A stretch of DNA of 64,000 bases from Prosapia bicincta (GCA_036971475.1 JBAIZL010000003.1:108819070-108883069), one strand, 5' to 3'. Counted from the first letter of the stretch, positions 22,207 through 33,515 are shown. Program-made: numbers and translations. Notes: generated by a model not told the origin, from the sequence alone.

Positions 22207-22450
22207 ATTGTCATCCTAAAATGTTCCAAAAAACAGGATCTCCATTTCATTACACTTTACAACACTCTTCTTGCGTACAATATAAAATAAAACACTATCA
22301 TCATATGTTCGTAATAATGCCAAATGCACCTCAAGTTCTTACACTGTTGGCAAATTGTCTCACGCTGTAAAAGTACGCTATGCTCTGATCAGCTGTTGCC
22401 ATCATCTCGGAGCGTTGCAGGGGGAGAACGTAATGACTAAATTCAATAAA

Positions 22451-22515
22451 ACCTTCGCTTATCCGACATAATGGGGGCGGAAACTTTTCGGATGAGTCAT
22501 GCTAAGTATCTTAAA
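22451..22515. mobile_element. Pogo/Tigger-like terminal fragment
   Basis: The run CCTTCGCTTATCCGACATAA, then ATGGGGGCGG and TTCGGATGAG, resembles the terminal and subterminal sequence of pogo/Tigger-type mariner elements. It is shared with 59,607-59,665. No second terminus is seen. Confidence 0.4.
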
Positions 22516-22623
22516 GTATATTACTTCAAGTAAAACCACATAAAACCTGTTCTACTGTTAAATATCACAGTAGTTGTATTTTCTAACAAAATCTCCCGCA
22601 TCTCCCCCCACGTTTATTGTGAT

Positions 22624-22627
<4 letters not shown>

Positions 22628-22680
<53 letters not shown>

Positions 22681-22708
22681 ATATTAATATATATATATAT
22701 ATATATAA
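22628..22708. repeat. (TA)n microsatellite, two tracts
   Basis: A 46-base TA tract and a second 21-base tract are separated by 'cagaatattaa'. The orthologous position in the paralogous block (60,361-60,446) also has TA tracts, with TG units added. Confidence 0.9.
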
Positions 22709-23068
22709 TAATTGTAATTATAAATTTAAAAATCACTAAATTAAAATCTGTCTTTGTTAACCTCAGTAGGAATGACTTTAAAAATTTTTTTTCTATATTG
22801 TGTTTAATATTGAGATTACTACTGTGCTAAGATTATATATATTTCGTTGCATGTGGCAATGTCCCACATGTTGTAATTACGTCACAGATAAGTCGCAAGA
22901 GTACATCCTAAACAGCTAGGAGCTACTAAAGGCAATAAGACTCAAGGCTAGTCTATAAACGTATACGGCAAGATATAGATAGTCTTTGACTTGGTGTGCT
23001 CCCATACAAGCTGAGAGAGCTTGATTAGTTCCTAAACTTATTTAGTTTAAAGTAAAACTATTACTCAC
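22709..23068. repeat. Block segment shared with 60.45-60.84 kb
   Basis: Aligns closely with 60,450-60,837 and, from 22,925, with 6,905-7,042. On the minus strand it is the intron after cassette B. I see no separate feature. Confidence 0.55.
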
Positions 23069-23112
23069 CTCCACCAGATGTCGTTCCAAACCACGAAGCC
23101 GAAATGTCGCTT
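23069..23112 (-). CDS. Exon-like cassette B, copy 2 (unknown gene)
   Basis: This 44-nt minus-strand segment runs from a TTTTTCAG acceptor to an intact GTGAGT donor at 23,063-23,068. With the second AG of CAGAAG used, 41 nt in phase 1 to phase 0 reads STFRLRGLERHLVE, joining to YAEMNVYPL of cassette C. With the first AG the only stop-free reading common to all copies is SDISASWFGTTSGG, phase 2 to phase 1, which fits C>B>A rather than the genomic order. Confidence 0.45.
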
Positions 23113-23953
23113 CTGAAAAATATAATATAATTTGTAAACATTTAGTGTAGTGAAAATGATAAATAGATAAGATTAGGTAGATATTCAGAAACATAGATGG
23201 TAATTAAATAGATAAATGAATATTTAGGTCTGTAAATAAAAATAAAATTATTTACATTAACCTTTCCTATGCAATGTCTATTGGAAGTTGTGTAGAAATG
23301 CTTACATGAGTAATGAAGTTTACTTAGAATGTAGGCTACTACAGGATATTTGACTCTAGGAAAACAAATATAATACACAGCTAATTGTTTTTTCAATATG
23401 ACAGATTTACTTCAAGTTTGAGTTCAAAGTTGTAAAATTTACAGATAGTTACACATAAAATAAGTTGTCCAGCTCTAATTTGTCGATACGCATCAAAACG
23501 CTTATAATTGTTCTTTCTACTAATAAAATCTTATAAAATTGCACTTGTCTTAAAGTGTGTATAGGTTACTGCACTTGGTTTGATAAAGGTTGTATTTGAA
23601 ATTCATTATTTTCTAAAGAAATTAATGAAAAGTTTATAAAACTTAATTATGTTTACTTTAAAGAGTTGGTTTTGAATTTAAGATAAATTAATAGTTTTAG
23701 TTGTTAACGAATTATCTCTAGCATGGTTTCTTGTTTCACTTCACTTGATCGCCCAGCCACTTACTAATATTTCTCTTATTTTACTTCACTCTCCTATTCT
23801 CGAAATGCTTCTATACAGTACGTAAAATTTATTTCCCCTCACTAATACCCCTTACTACTTTTATTTAGCGAGTTTATTAATTTTCATTTTAATTTAGAAC
23901 TTGTTCCAAAAATACCCAGACGCCTGAAGTTAAAACAACCTAATAGTAATTAC
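23113..23953. other. Intron-like AT-rich spacer
   Basis: Positions 23,113-23,450 match 7,090-7,430 and 60,885-61,150. From 23,450 to 23,930 there is little similarity, and cassette A, expected here by comparison with the other blocks, is missing. The 84-codon minus-strand frame at 23,142-23,396 is conserved only in part. Confidence 0.45.
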
Positions 23954-23995
23954 CTCCCCTTTCCTTCCTCTTCTTTGCACCAAAGCAGCACGTGA
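23954..23995 (-). CDS. Exon-like cassette D, copy 2 (unknown gene)
   Basis: This 42-nt segment has the same CTTGTTCCAG acceptor and GTAATTAC donor as copy 1. In the phase that fits A or B downstream it reads TCCFGAKKRKERG. Flanking intron sequence is also conserved with 9,530-9,650, so the short length cannot by itself prove coding. Confidence 0.4.
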
Positions 23996-24388
23996 CTGGA
24001 ACAAGATAAGATATTCTTTTATTAAAGCTAGAGTTTTACTAGTTATACAATATCAGTTGTGCTATTCTTAACACTTACATAGACACAAATTATTATTTTT
24101 TAACTAGGCATTACGAAGTATCAAGATATCAAACAAAATTATATTGAAATATAACTGTAAAATTAAATATAACTGATATGAGGTAACTCCTATTATACTT
24201 AAATTTCATTTTAAATCCTTTGAAATTCAAATCCTTTAAATCCAAATGTATAGTGTTTGTATATAAGACATAAAGCAATGGAGGAACCATATAATGAGGG
24301 GCCGAGTACTATCTCTGAAATCATGAATTTTAGGACTAAAAAATAAACAAAATTAATATCAATTTCTTTCTCCAACGTTCACTATATA

Positions 24389-24415
24389 GGAGGGGGGGGG
24401 AGAGAGAGAGAGAGA
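24389..24415. repeat. G-run plus (GA)n microsatellite
   Basis: Nine or ten G followed by about eight GA units. The related position at 31,990-32,046 also has GA repeats, so the microsatellite belongs to the repeated block. Confidence 0.85.
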
Positions 24416-24499
24416 ATAATGGTTTCCACTAACAGTGCTTTTAACATTAAAAATTAATATACATAGGCCTAAATATACGTCGCCATTTGTACATCAAAT

Positions 24500-25370
24500 A
24501 TAATGAATAGATTCATATACCTTAGCTAATAGAAATAAATACAAGACCAATAAATAAACTAATTCTAGAGTACACTGATGGGACACTTATATAGTTTTAT
24601 TAGATATTTATGTGATAAGTTATTTTTTTCTGATAAAAAGAACAATATGTACCTTTTTGGTAATAAATTGGAAACGTCTAAATGTAGCATTTAACCAAAG
24701 GAAAGGTTGTTTTACTATATTTACCTGTAAAAACTGTTCAAGTACAATAGCTTCTACGCAGACTATTTTTAGCCCGATTAAATGTCGACGTCATACATAC
24801 ATACACACACATATATAATGTCTAATTCGACTGTAACAGTGGTTTATTCGTAATTGAAGAGATATACCGTCTAGAGGGCACGAATATATAGTGATATAAG
24901 CAAAATTAGAGTAAATAAAATAATTGAAACTTACAAAGTCTCCAAAAGTTTTTAAACTTCATATTTTTTCTTTCAAACTAAGAAAATATGCTTCAACATG
25001 TCCTTAGGAAACCATGGTAATATAAATTCAGCGATTGTTTAATTGTTGCACGATTTAATTAACTATTGTAATACAAAAATATATTTTTCCATTTATATTT
25101 ACATATTTAGTTATTATTGAATTTTTGTAGGGTCGAAAACTTTTGAAGAACGTAGCGAATTGCCAATGTACGTTTTAATATTCAAAAATAAACCACTACA
25201 GACCTGGTTCTAACGGAGAATCTCATCAATTGGAGTGAGGCATAGGACTTACGTTCCCCTCAAATCCATCTGGAGCTCCTCATATTCAAGTGATACTGGT
25301 TCTATCCCGACATCATCCAATATATAACCGCAATGACTGATGGTCATCTGCATTATAGGCTTTAGGTTCT
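24500..25370. repeat. Four-copy repeat block Q, copy 2
   Basis: Matches 13,140-13,995 and 32,130-32,955. It ends at 'actgatggtcatctgcattata', just before where the RNase H-like relic starts in the other copies, and continues instead into different AT-rich DNA. Confidence 0.7.
24935..24977 (-). other. Exon-like cassette E, copy 3
   Basis: The CTTAG acceptor and GTAAGT donor are intact. The 43-nt frame from phase 0 reads FERKNMKFKNFWRL and ends in phase 1, matching the entry phase proposed for cassette D at 23,995. Confidence 0.35.
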
Positions 25371-25919
25371 CTCAAATCATTTGGGAGCTCCAATAAAATG
25401 TATATATTAAATATAACTAATATGAGTTATTTTTATAAGAATAAATCCTATCATGGAGAAAATCCATTGTACATCCTCCGAATCTTGGATAGTATTAAAT
25501 CTAAAAGTAGAGTGTTTGAATATAAAACATAAAGCAATGGAAGAACCATAGAATGGAGAACAGAGTATTCTCTGAAATCATGTATTTTAGGACTAAAAAA
25601 TAAACAAAATTACCAGTTTTAAACTTGCACTATATAGAGAATAACCAACCTATTTAAGCATTTACTTTTATATTTACACATTTATATTCGCCCTTCAAGT
25701 GAATGACAAGAGAATCTGCGAAACCAAAGTGATTAAGATTCAGGATGGTGCGTATTAGGGAAATTACGATTTCTATCTGAAATTAGGTTCCTCTATTCTC
25801 ACACCTAAAGAAGTGTCAGAAACAAAAAGCTTTAAAACTGACATTACCAAGAAAAATGCTAACTACTAAACTGATATCAATACTCCTCCCCCCCAATTAC
25901 CATTTGTAAATATAAAAAA
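25371..25919. other. No recognisable gene
   Basis: The start, 'ggaagaaccatagaatg..ctctgaaatcatg' at 25,530-25,620, is related to 24,240-24,345, so parts are duplicated. No frame or terminal repeat is seen. Confidence 0.35.
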
Positions 25920-26680
25920 GTGACTAGATAAAGTGAACCGATTGAAATACTTTGGCCAATGGTAAAAAAATAAACATCAACTAATTCTAAACTAATTTGC
26001 TGTGGCACTTATTTAGTTGTAATAATTTAATATTACGATGTTGTTTTATGTATAGTAACATGTACAATATTTACATTTCCATCAAGAAGGTAGATGCCTT
26101 GGAAACGTATCGTTTAACCAAAGCTTAGGCCTACATAAAGTAGATATGCGGACCTTCGCGCGAGTAAATGTCGACATTAAGTATACCTATTGGTTTTTAA
26201 GCCTAACCTGAATTTCCCAATGGTTTATTTGTGATTGACGTCATATTCCGTCTAGGTGTCTGGGATGTATTTTGTTATAACTAAAATACTGATAATTAAT
26301 TTGATTAAAACTTACTAAGACTCCAAATGATTCTATGCTTCATATTTTTGCTTTTAGTCTAACACAATATGACTCAATATGTCTTCAGTAAACCATGGTA
26401 ATGTAAATGTAGTGTATGCCTTATTGTTGTACGCTTTTTCATTGGATACAGTGATATAAATATTTGTGTAATTTTAATAATTACATATTAATTTAGCTAT
26501 TACGGAAAGTTTTTGAAAGGTCTTGCTAGGTCGGAAACCTCATGAAAACGTAGCGCTCTGCCAATGTCCGGCTTGACACTCAAAATAAGTCACAACCGAA
26601 AGCTCTCGTTCTGTAGGAAAAGTCCCATAGCAATCAGGGTGAGCGACAGCCCTTTTGATGCCCTCATATCCCACGGGAGA
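25920..26680. repeat. Four-copy repeat block Q, copy 3 (most diverged)
   Basis: The order of landmarks is the same as in the other Q blocks but with many substitutions: 'taattctaaactaatttgctgtgg', 'accatggtaatgtaaat', 'aacgtagcgctctgccaatgtccg'. It leads into the longest RNase H-like relic. Confidence 0.6.
26316..26358 (-). other. Exon-like cassette E, copy 4
   Basis: The GTTAG acceptor and GTAAGT donor are kept. It is open from phase 0, reading TKSKNMKHRIIWSL, and ends in phase 1 despite being the most diverged copy. Confidence 0.35.
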
Positions 26681-26759
26681 TGCCAGATATTTCTGTAAAC
26701 CCGGTTCTGCCAAGCAGAACACTGCACTATCTCTTGAAGTCAACTACATTAGAAATAAT

Positions 26760-27080
26760 GGCTAACAACTACCCTGACGTCGAATGTACCCAAATTTACA
26801 AGGACGGATCTACCACGGCAGAAACCAGCGGAGCTGGATTCTATACAATCTTCGTCGCAGCTTTGTTTCCAGAAGGTTTACCACTTTAAAGGCGACGTTT
26901 CAGCCATTTGTTATGCCTCAGAGAGGCTTTCAACCAGCATCGATACAAGTAAATTGGTCTTTCTTTCTACTTCAGAGTTGCAGGCTATTTCTATTACCTC
27001 AAAAAAGACGATGCCGTCGGAAGGTGCAAGGAAACCATATTCCAAATTTTACGCAGAAAAGAGATTGTTTTATAATGGAT
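26760..27080 (+). pseudogene. RNase H-like retroelement relic, longest copy
   Basis: The first part reads CTQIYKDGSTTAETSGAGFY, close to the Y-T-D-G-S...G-A-G start of retroelement RNase H (first Asp kept as KDGS). After a frame change it reads TLKADVSAICYASERLST, then LVFLSTSELQAISI, where the second catalytic Asp of the usual DSQ is replaced. Continuing text (PSEGARKPYSKFYAEK) is unassigned. It is dead by frameshift and active-site loss. Confidence 0.55.
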
Positions 27081-27334
27081 TAAGCAGACAAACACGCTTA
27101 ACCTGGCTATAAACGTTTTCAAGGAAGTCTCCTTTTACGTTAACCAGCTTCATTCAGCTCTAAAAAAAGGTCCCAACATCAATTGGACTTCTCAGATTCC
27201 TCCACCTGTCCTCTCTGTATATACGATACAATTACGGGTAACCATCAGGGCATCTCCAGCCCTTGTATCCCTTCAATACAATGATAAAGCCCTCACAGCA
27301 ATGTCCCTGTTTTACTTCCCTGACGCAGAGCTCC

Positions 27335-27580
27335 ACATGCTCTTCACATATTCCAAAAAAATCAAACAAAATATTTGTCTTCCAGTGCACATTTCTTTAT
27401 TACAAAAAAAATTTCCACATCGTTTATTTTATTATTATTAAATTGGAAGTATTGTTAAATTATATTTTGCTGTTATACTACAAACATCGCACATCAGACA
27501 ATATGGCACAAATATTTCGCTTTTAAGTGAGCCATCTTCGTCCTATTGTTGAAGATAAAATTAAACACCGATATTAATAT

Positions 27581-27613
<33 letters not shown>

Positions 27614-28545
27614 GGTAGCAGGAAATAACATTGAAGGGAAAGACAGAGACGGAAATACAGAGTAAAAAGAGGAGAGAAGGCAAGGGATTGAGGAGAGAGA
27701 AAGAATCTGTGAGATAGAAAAAGAGAGAAGAAGAAAAGGAAGAAGGGAAACACAGACAAAGACTGTTTCATAATAATGAAATGTGTTTTTGTTTTCCAGA
27801 GACACTCTTTCCAAAATATGAGACAAAATAAGTATTTGTAGAAATGTGTATAAAGTGACCTACAAGAAATAAATATTTGTCGAGATTATGTAGTGAGAAG
27901 AATACTTGGTGAAAGGGAAATGATAAATACTTGAAAATAATTGAAAACTAGATTAAATCTTAAACAAAAAATTGTATTCTATATAAAATTAAAGGTAGAA
28001 GAGATTTCTAGTGGTTAGAGACAATGAAACGTCAATTATAACGAAGTGAAAAAGATTGTATAGAATGGGAAAGTAATCATGAGGTAAATGCAGACAACCG
28101 AGAAATAGGAGAAAAGTCTTCTAAATAAGAAACCGGCAGTTTTTATCGCCGAAAACATGACTACCACGCTAAGAGTCACATAAATTACGGCGTTTTAAAT
28201 ATCATAAATTAATAATAATATTATACTAAAAAAAAAAATTAAGGGAAATATAAAATACTTTTAAATATTCTAAGAAAAATACCAAGCCAAATTAGGATCT
28301 TTGTTTGCATGGACATTATCTGTGAAACCTTTTACTTTAGGAATAAAATCTAAACTAAATGTTTGACATATTTCTTTACATTCAATTTTTATATGCTTTT
28401 TGGCTAGACTTGTATTACCTGGAACCAATGAAAGGGAACAAAGCAGTTAAAAGGAATGGATAAAGGGAGGCATATAAGAATAGTAAGGAGGGAAGGAAAT
28501 GTTGGGAGGTAAGAGGCAATTGTGACGGAGGGAAACCCGGTTCTT
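27335..28545. repeat. 1.2-kb tandem repeat, unit 1
   Basis: It begins 'tgctcttcacatattccaa..aatatttgtc', includes a (GA)n tract at 27,581-27,606, and ends with 'gagggaaacccggttctt'. The next unit starts immediately at about 28,546. The overlapping minus-strand frames rich in SLSLSL and FLFF are read-through of the GA tract and are not genes. Confidence 0.75.
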
Positions 28546-29590
28546 CATGCTCTACAAGTATTCCAACTAATCAAACTAAATATTTGTCATCCTGTGAACA
28601 TTTCTTTATTTACAACAAAATTTCCACTTCGTTAATTTTATTTTTATTGAATTGGAAGTGTTGTTGAATTATATTCTGCTGTTTCACTACAAACATCGCA
28701 CAGCTGACAATTTTGCAAAAATATTTTGCTTTTAATATAGCCATCTTCATCCTAATGATGAAGATAATATTAAACACCAATATTTGAAAAAAAGAGAGGG
28801 AGAGAGAGAGAGAGACAGGGTAGCAGGAAGAAGCATTGAACGGAAAGACAGAGACGGAAATATATTGAGTAAAAAGAGGAGAGAAAACGAGGGATTGAGG
28901 AGAGAGAAAGAAACAGTAAGGGGTGGAAATAGAGGAAAGACGAAAAGGAAGAAACGGGAAACACAGACAGAGCAAAACTATTATATAGTAAGAACATGTG
29001 TTTTTGTTTTCCAAAGACTCTCTTTCCAGAATATGAGACAAAATACGTATTTGTAGAAACGTGTATAAAGAGACCTGCAAGAAGAAATATTTGTCGAGAA
29101 GTATGTAGCGAGAAGAATATTTGGCGAAAGGGAAATGATAAATGCTTTATGGAAATATTTTAAAACTGGCGTTTTAAATTTAACTACCTTTTATGCTTCA
29201 AAATAATCTTCTTGATAAAATCTGTATTGGTAGAAAGGTGTTATAAATTTATCACAAAGTTTACTAAAAAAATAAATTTAAAGGAAATATAAATTTTTTT
29301 TAAATATTCTAAGAAAGGTACTAAGCCATCTAATTAGGATCTATGTTTGTATGAGCATTATCTGTAAAACCTTTTACTTTAGGATTAAAATCTAAACTAA
29401 ATGTTTGAAATATTTCCTTACATTCAAATTTTACATATTTTTTGGCTAGACTTGCATTACCTGGAATCAATGAAAGGGAACAAAGCAGTTAAAAGGAAAG
29501 GATAAAGGGAGGAATATAAGAATAGTAAGGGGGGGATGAAATGTTGAGAGGTAAGAGGCAATTGTAACGGAGGGAAACCCGGTTCTACAT
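28546..29590. repeat. 1.2-kb tandem repeat, unit 2
   Basis: Direct repeat of 27,335-28,545, with its own GA tract at 28,794-28,815 and the same 'ggagggaaacccggttcta' end. It is shorter by about 150 bases owing to deletions near 29,150. Frames of up to 156 codons here are GA-tract artefacts. Confidence 0.75.
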
Positions 29591-29779
29591 GGGAAGGGAC
29601 ATAGCCCAAGTGCATCGATACAAAGGCTAATGGATAATAAATAACTTACATCTACATTTCCGGTAATAAGGTGGGAACATCCAAAGATTTGCCCGAACCA
29701 TAGGCCTACATAAGGCTCTAGTTAGGCTGTCCTTAGCTATTGAACGTGTCGGTAATCACAGATAACCTAACCTTACTTC

Positions 29780-30368
29780 TACCATGGGTATTAGTACTTG
29801 ATACACACAGGCGGTAGCATCGGAATGTATTTTTTTGTAAGTTAACATTTCGTAATTAAGTTAACAAATACTCACAAAGGTTCCAAACGTTTTTAAGTCT
29901 CATATTTTTTGTTTTTATTCCAACAAAATATAATGAAAAATGGCAGTACGTAACCATGGCTATATAAATGAGGTTTTATTCTTCGCTTCCGGCGCCCTCT
30001 ACATATTTGTGTCAGAATAACACAGAAAAACTAGGCAACATTGTTACTCTTATCAGGCTGACTGACTGGAAACATGCGGTATGTGTATATATATATACAT
30101 TTAGATTCAGCTACTATTAAGATGACCATGCTGATTTTCCAGGTTATTTGTCTGTATTGTACACCTGCGGACAATAGTTAAGTCAGTGTGTAGCGAACTT
30201 TAGAAGAGAACAGTTGTCTCCACTCCAACTGAATGTATATCAGTTGTTATTTGTTAAGAATGATTTCTGATAATTATGAAGAAATCAAATACGTGGCTTC
30301 GGTCATTGGAAGCTAAGGAGTGTAACATCGGCTTCAAAAAAGTGGAAGTACGATACGTATGCCTACTC
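29780..30368. repeat. Paralogous block shared with 11.03-11.89 kb
   Basis: Close to 11,030-11,893, shorter by about 270 bases. It contains cassette E copy 5 (about 29,876-29,914, minus strand, GTGAGT donor; the acceptor AG is missing in this copy). It runs into the hAT element. Confidence 0.7.
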
Positions 30369-31832
30369 CAGTGGTTCCCAACTGGAACTAACCCCTGTGG
30401 GTCCGCAGGCAATGTCTTAGGTGTCGGTGAGATGTCACTGATATTAAAATATTTATATTTAACACATTCACTCGGCCGTATCCGACCGTTGCATTCATCG
30501 AAAGGCTTTGGTAGCCAGGAGATTGCCTGAAGTGTTGTATAAACCTCTTAAGGAGGTAGTTCAACGTATTAACTACATTAAAGCTTTGCAGTCTAAAATG
30601 TTTTCTTTGTTATTGGGCAGTGAGAATGCTCCGCCTCTTATTCATACCGAAGTAAGGGTGGCTGTCTCGAGTGGTACTGAAAAGGATGAGGTCAGAATCT
30701 TCCTTCTTGATACCAAGTATTGAGATTTACTTAGACATTTCTTGGCTTTGTGTGACTGCTTATTTAGCTGTGTTTGAACATTTGAAGATTTTGATTCTAT
30801 GCTTACAAGGTAATAATATAGATAAGTTCAAAGTTGAAGACAAGGTCTGTTCCATGGTTTAAAAATGTCTGTTGTGGGAAACAAAGGTGGATAAATGTTC
30901 TCTTACAAATATTTCCACTAAATACGTTTTTGGAGTCTTATGATGAAAACTTAATAAACCAAATAAAGCAAAGCATAACTGACCACCTTTAAAGTTTAGC
31001 AACCTCTTTCAGGGAATACTTTCCTGGACCAGATCCTAATGAGAGTTGGATTAGAACTCCGTTCTGCTTCTCTGGAATATAGAAGATTCAGAGACCTTCA
31101 GAAGAGGAAAAATATCGACTTGAACTGACCGATAGTGGCACACTAAAAAATGTTTTTAATAGCAACAACATTGTAGAATGTCGGTTGCCAGTACAAAAAG
31201 AATACAAAACACTTAGCAATAAGCAATGAAGTTAATACTACATTTTACAAATACCTACAGATGTGAACATGCATCCTCAACTATGTACTTCATGAAAAAT
31301 AAATATAGGAATCGGCTTGATATGTAGTATGACGTCAGAGTAAAAGTGTGAAGTATGGAGCCCAACATTTCTTCAATCATGAACTCAAAGGACAGATTCA
31401 ACTCATCTCACGGAAATCATTGTTAAGATATGATTTGTTGCAATTATAACAGACTTTTGATTTTTGTGTTTACTTCATTAACTCCCTATTCCAAGCAAAA
31501 TATTAATATAAATAGGTTTAATAAATTTCACCTGGACCTACGAACTTTAACATGTGATAGTTTTATATTTTGTACCTTAAAAAAAATAAAACTTCTTGAA
31601 TGTACTTGTAATAATCTTGTGGTAGCATCAAATTTAATATTCTTATGTAAGAAGAGTTTCCACCTTAAAGGAAGTGGGTAGGCTAAACATATTTGACTTA
31701 TTAATAACTAATATAACTCAAATTATTATGTGTGTGGTCTACAATTTAGGTTTAAGAATTTGTGGGGACCTTTTCATTCTAGCGACCGATGCACTCACTG
31801 TGTCCTTGGAAACAACTTGTTGGTAACCACGG
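30369..31832 (+). mobile_element. hAT element with both ends and 8-bp TSD
   Basis: The left end is CAGTGGTTCCCAAC and the right end, inverted, is CCGTGGTTACCAAC. The flanking octamers are GCCTACTC (30,361-30,368) and GCCTACAC (31,833-31,840), differing by one base. Length is 1,464 bp. Structure, TSD size and encoded protein remnants all indicate the hAT superfamily. Left-end target sequence is shared with 11,886, so this insertion predates the duplication. Confidence 0.8.
30485..31440 (+). pseudogene. hAT transposase pseudogene (ZBED5/GTF2IRD2-like)
   Basis: Successive fragments in changing frames match the SCAND3/ZBED5/Charlie-type hAT transposase order. KPLKEVVQRINYIKA and PPLIHTEV (family V-N-x-I-K and LLHTEVRWLS) are at 30,540-30,660. 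VRIFLLDTKY comes next, then LKILILCLQGNNIDKF (family L-N-L-x-L-Q-G-K-N). FPGPDPNESWIRTPF and SEEEKYRLELTDSGTLKN lie at about 31,010-31,150. The dimerisation segment KNKYRNRLDM and YDVRVKV is at 31,290-31,350. Stops and frameshifts make it non-functional. Confidence 0.7.
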
Positions 31833-31989
31833 GCCTACACACCTAAGTTTACTTTATAGAAAAGTAATTTAAGGTAAAGCTGAAAATAAGGTTTCCTAGG
31901 GATATCTTTTGTATGTATTCTGTTATAACAAACCTTTCTTTATATTCCAGATGACCTATTACCTTCGTGTACATATATGTGTCTATATA

Positions 31990-32046
31990 GGAGGGAGGAA
32001 GAGAGCGAGAGAGAGAGAGAGAGAAAGTGTGTGAGAGAGAGAGAGA
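31990..32046. repeat. (GA)n microsatellite
   Basis: GA units interrupted by AGCG and GTGTGT. It occupies the same position in the repeated block as the 24.39-kb tract. Confidence 0.85.
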
Positions 32047-32099
32047 ATAATGGGTTCCACTAACAGTGGTCTTACCATAAACAAATAATATAGATAAAT

Positions 32100-32949
32100 A
32101 TACGTCTCCATTTGTAAATAAAATATAGTGAAAGGATTCATATACTACTTAGAAATAGAAATAAATACACGAGCAATAAACAAACTAATTCTAGAGTACA
32201 CTGATGGGACATTTATATAGTGTTAATAGTTATTTAGCAATGCGATAAGTTACTTAGTCCTGATAAAAAGAACACTATGTACATTTTCGGCAATAAGTTG
32301 GAAACCTCGAAATTTAGCATTTAACAGAGAGCAAAGATTTTCATTATATTTACCTAGATATAATTCAACTGCATTACTATTTAAGTACAAAATGTTCTAG
32401 TTAGACTATCCTACGCCCTATGTATATCTGAAGTCTAATTCGACTCTAACAGTGGTTTATTCGTAATTGACTAGCTATACCGTCTAGAGGCCACGAATAT
32501 ATAGTGACACAAGCACAATTAGGATAAATAAGTTAAATAGTACTTACAGAGTCTCCAAAAGTTTTTAAGCTTCATATTTTTTTTCAAACTGAAAAAATAT
32601 GATTCAAAATGTCTTTAGGAAACCATGGTAATGTAAATTCAGCGTTTGTTTTATTGCTGTACGATTTAAATAACTACTGTAACCTAAATATTTTAATTAT
32701 TTAATATTTAGTTTCTATTGAATTTTTGTAGGGTCGAAAGCTTTTGAAAAACGTAGCGCATTGCCAATGTCCGTCTTAATATTCAAAATAAAACCCTGCA
32801 GACCTGGTTCTCCCTGAGCACCTCCATAATTAGCGTGAGTGATAGGCCTTACCTTCCCCTCAAATCCCTCGGGAGCTCCTAATATTCTAGTGATTATGGT
32901 TCTGACCAGCGTCATCCAACATAAAACCGCAGTGGCTGATGGTCATCTG
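32100..32949. repeat. Four-copy repeat block Q, copy 4
   Basis: Matches 13,110-13,999 in the same order. Cassette E copy 6 lies inside. A 66-codon minus-strand frame at 32,715-32,915 is not conserved in the sister copies. Confidence 0.7.
32548..32588 (-). other. Exon-like cassette E, copy 6
   Basis: It has the best acceptor of the set (TTTTTTCAG) and a GTAAGT donor. The 41-nt frame reads LKKNMKLKNFWRL, entering in phase 2 and leaving in phase 1. Confidence 0.35.
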
Positions 32950-33205
32950 CATTATAAATGCTGACTAACTACCCTGCCACTGATTGTTCCCACGTTTACA
33001 AGGACGGATTTGCCTTGGGAGAGTCCAGTTCGAAAGGGGTTCCAGTGATTTACACGGACATCACATTGAATATAAAGTTGCAACCATTTTTCATGCCACT
33101 GAAAAACTTTCGAGTTGCACCGCTACAGCTAAGGTGGTTTTTCTTTTATCCTCAGCATTGCATGCTATTTCCTCTACATTACCACAAAGCACTTTAGTCT
33201 ATGAA
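32950..33205 (+). pseudogene. RNase H-like retroelement relic, copy 3
   Basis: It reads CSHVYKDGFALGESSS, then after a frame change VATIFHATEKLSSCTATA and KVVFLLSSALHAISSTL, the pattern of RNase H strand 1, helix A and the VVFLTDSQ strand. The catalytic Asp of DSQ is replaced by Ser. Similar to 14,000-14,215. Confidence 0.5.
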
Positions 33206-33513
33206 ATATAAGTAGTGCTACTATATTGCAATATATGCTACATATTTTACAAATATAAGTAAGTGCTAGTATAGGTAAGTTGTTAAAATATTCACAAGTG
33301 GTTTACTAGTAAGTAGTAGCTCACGTGTAGAAGGAAACAACAATTATATATATATGTATGTATGAAATATGGAAATACGATTTCTTTTATTACAGTTAAT
33401 AATTAAAAATATTTTAAATACAAGAATAATTTAGATTTGTATATTTTTCAAACCTTTTTACCAATAAAATTTGTATTAGCTACTTAAGGAAAAAATGATA
33501 TAACACAATTTAC

Positions 33514-33515
<2 letters not shown>
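33206..33515. other. AT-rich spacer
   Basis: Short 'aagtagt', 'acaaatataagtaagt' words recur within 33,205-33,320. No gene or element is recognised. Confidence 0.35.

Noticed and set aside
23063..23110. Plus-strand exon reading MSFQTTKPKCRF
   Set aside because: The ATG is absent in block 1 and the stop and acceptor are not kept; the minus strand has consistent splice signals instead.
27494..29080. Overlapping minus- and plus-strand frames up to 156 codons
   Set aside because: They are produced by GA/CT tracts in the tandem 1.2-kb units, and the frames are not equivalent between the two units.
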